A stretch of 6,907 bases of DNA, taken from the NCBI GenBank assembly GCA_027325475.1, contig DAIEFO010000115.1, positions 1 to 6,907 of the forward strand, read 5' to 3'. Source of the DNA: Desulfobacteraceae bacterium. GTDB taxonomy: Bacteria; Desulfobacterota; Desulfobacteria; Desulfobacterales; Desulfatirhabdiaceae. Positions 5,858 through 6,907 of this stretch are shown piece by piece; the first letter of the stretch is position 1; each line of letters starts with the position of its first letter. The translations under genes were made by a program, and so were the position numbers. The notes beneath the pieces were generated by a model. That model did no database searches. It was not told the origin of the DNA and saw only the letters and a list, made by a program, of their open reading frames with translations.

Positions 5858-6907
5858 TTACCGAAGCTGTTCGACAAATGCTTCGATCCGGGTTTTGAGC
5901 TGGCCGACATCCTCCATGCTGTAATCCGTTTCAATGCGCAGGGTGGGAATTTTCTTTTCCTCGAGAGCTTTTTCAACAGGGATGGATTCCATCAGATAAG
6001 GCTGACAGAACTGGAGTCCGTAATGAATCACCCCGTCGGCCTTATATGCGGCGACCATTTCTTCAATATGGCGCAACCGGTCCGGATTCGGCGTAAAAAT
6101 AGCGCAATCCACCTGATAATACCGATCCACAATGGCGTCCATCATCGCGTCAATGGTATTTCCGGAGGCATCTGTCAGGTTCCGCGTTCCGCGTTCTCCG
6201 ACGCATGACTCTTCACCGACAATTACCGCTCCCGACGTTTCGACGATAAACGGCAGCTTCCAGTTAGGTACGGCCTGTGGGCATCCAGAAACGAGGATTC
6301 GGGGCGTTTTGGCCGGAAAAGCGCCTGTTTTGGCGGCAATGCGTTTTTCCAGTTCATCGCAGATTTTATTGACGGAATCCGTAAAGCGGGCAGGATTGTC
6401 GTAAAAGAACACCTGGTTGGCCAAAAGAGCGTCTAAACCGGATATCGGCGCCGGGTCGGCTTTTCTCAGGGAAGACAGGCGATGGATGGCGGCGCGTTTG
6501 GCGTTGACCGTCTGAATTGCCTGCTTCAGCGATTCTGTTGTGACAGCGACACCCGTCAGAGCTTCCATGGCGGATTTGAAACGCTGATACTCCGATTTTA
6601 ACAGCGCCCTGCCCTGTTCGGATTTCACTTGCGGCAGATCCATCACATACAGGTTGTTTACCAGATGTCCCAGCGATTCATAGGCTTTTTTCTTACCGTC
6701 ACAGGTGTTTTCGCCCACGATCATATCCGCGCTCTCCAGATAGGGACAAACCTTACCGAGTTTGAATCCGAAAGAGGATTTGATCAGGGCGCAGGTGTTG
6801 CGGGGCAGGTGCCGCTCGGCGTGGGCGTAACCGGCCTCGGCCCCGGCGCAGAGCCCGATGCAGACACCGCCGGCGGCCAGCACCAGTTCCTCCGGCACGA
6901 AGACGCA
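5858..6907 (-). CDS. Double-cubane-cluster-type anaerobic reductase (2-hydroxyacyl-CoA dehydratase D family, YjiM-like), N-terminus beyond window
   Basis: 349 residues are visible, running off the right edge. A GTG at 6898 is internal: the three codons above it read C-V-F, continuing into VPEEL, which matches the conserved Cys-x-F-x-P-x-E start of the cluster domain in YjiM-like proteins. About 40 residues are probably missing. Numbering from that Val, conserved cysteines include C17, C36 (RNTCALIKSSFG), C51 (KVCPYLES), C66 (ENTCDGKKK), C206 (SGCPQAVPNWK), C232 (EESCVGER) and C298 (QFCQPY), plus the edge Cys. ETDYSMEDVGQLKTR near 323-337 is the family C-terminal signature. The family was shown in Carboxydothermus to carry an [8Fe-9S] double-cubane cluster and to reduce small molecules such as acetylene when driven by its ATPase; the natural substrate is unknown. 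DGKKK and PNWK favour this group over HgdB/FldB dehydratases or BcrB/C benzoyl-CoA reductases. The activator follows 17 bp downstream. Confidence 0.9.
   Translation of the reverse strand, partial: CVFVPEELVLAAGGVCIGLCAGAEAGYAHAERHLPRNTCALIKSSFGFKLGKVCPYLESADMIVGENTCDGKKKAYESLGHLVNNLYVMDLPQVKSEQGRALLKSEYQRFKSAMEALTGVAVTTESLKQAIQTVNAKRAAIHRLSSLRKADPAPISGLDALLANQVFFYDNPARFTDSVNKICDELEKRIAAKTGAFPAKTPRILVSGCPQAVPNWKLPFIVETSGAVIVGEESCVGERGTRNLTDASGNTIDAMMDAIVDRYYQVDCAIFTPNPDRLRHIEEMVAAYKADGVIHYGLQFCQPYLMESIPVEKALEEKKIPTLRIETDYSMEDVGQLKTRIEAFVEQLR

Noticed and set aside
5335..5924. + strand open frames opposite the activator (5335-5751 and 5604-5924)
   Set aside because: Antisense to a gene with all catalytic motifs intact; no RBS or domain evidence.

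Overview
The window looks like chromosomal DNA of an anaerobic bacterium, most plausibly a Desulfobacterota (sulfate-reducer-like) genome. The grounds are the oxygen-sensitive double-cubane-cluster reductase with its ATP-dependent activator, a PilF/PilW-like TPR protein of a style common in that group, and moderate GC with CGG-rich arginine codons. The taxonomic call is inference. No tRNA, rRNA, CRISPR array, insertion sequence or phage gene was seen.

Layout. Four genes lie on the + strand: the 3' part of a TPR-repeat protein (to 719), a UDP-glucuronate 4-epimerase-type SDR (791-1816), glucose-6-phosphate isomerase (1829-3451), and a thiamine-diphosphate (ThDP) enzyme of the acetolactate-synthase-like superfamily (3448-5004). 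Spacing is 12 bp between epimerase and isomerase and a 4-bp ATGA overlap between isomerase and ThDP enzyme, so the last three genes read as one transcription unit. Facing them on the - strand is a two-gene unit: the 2-hydroxyacyl-CoA-dehydratase-type reductase (6907-5858, start beyond the right edge), then its BadF/HgdC-type ATPase activator (5840-5082), 17 bp downstream. The two units converge on a 77-bp gap with only a weak hairpin.

How the genes work together. The epimerase and isomerase suggest sugar-phosphate and nucleotide-sugar supply for surface polysaccharide. The ThDP gene is coupled to the isomerase by overlap, but its composition is clearly different: very few lysines, CGT/CGC arginine codons and no AGA/AGG. 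It looks like an acquired gene inserted flush behind the isomerase stop, not an original pathway member. The - strand pair forms a coherent ATP-driven low-potential electron-transfer module: the activator hydrolyses ATP to push an electron from its [4Fe-4S] cluster to the partner. The partner resembles the YjiM/double-cubane-cluster protein family, whose physiological substrate is not established.

The most interesting items are this orphan reductase module and the foreign-looking ThDP gene. Neither is a wholly new system as far as the sequence shows.
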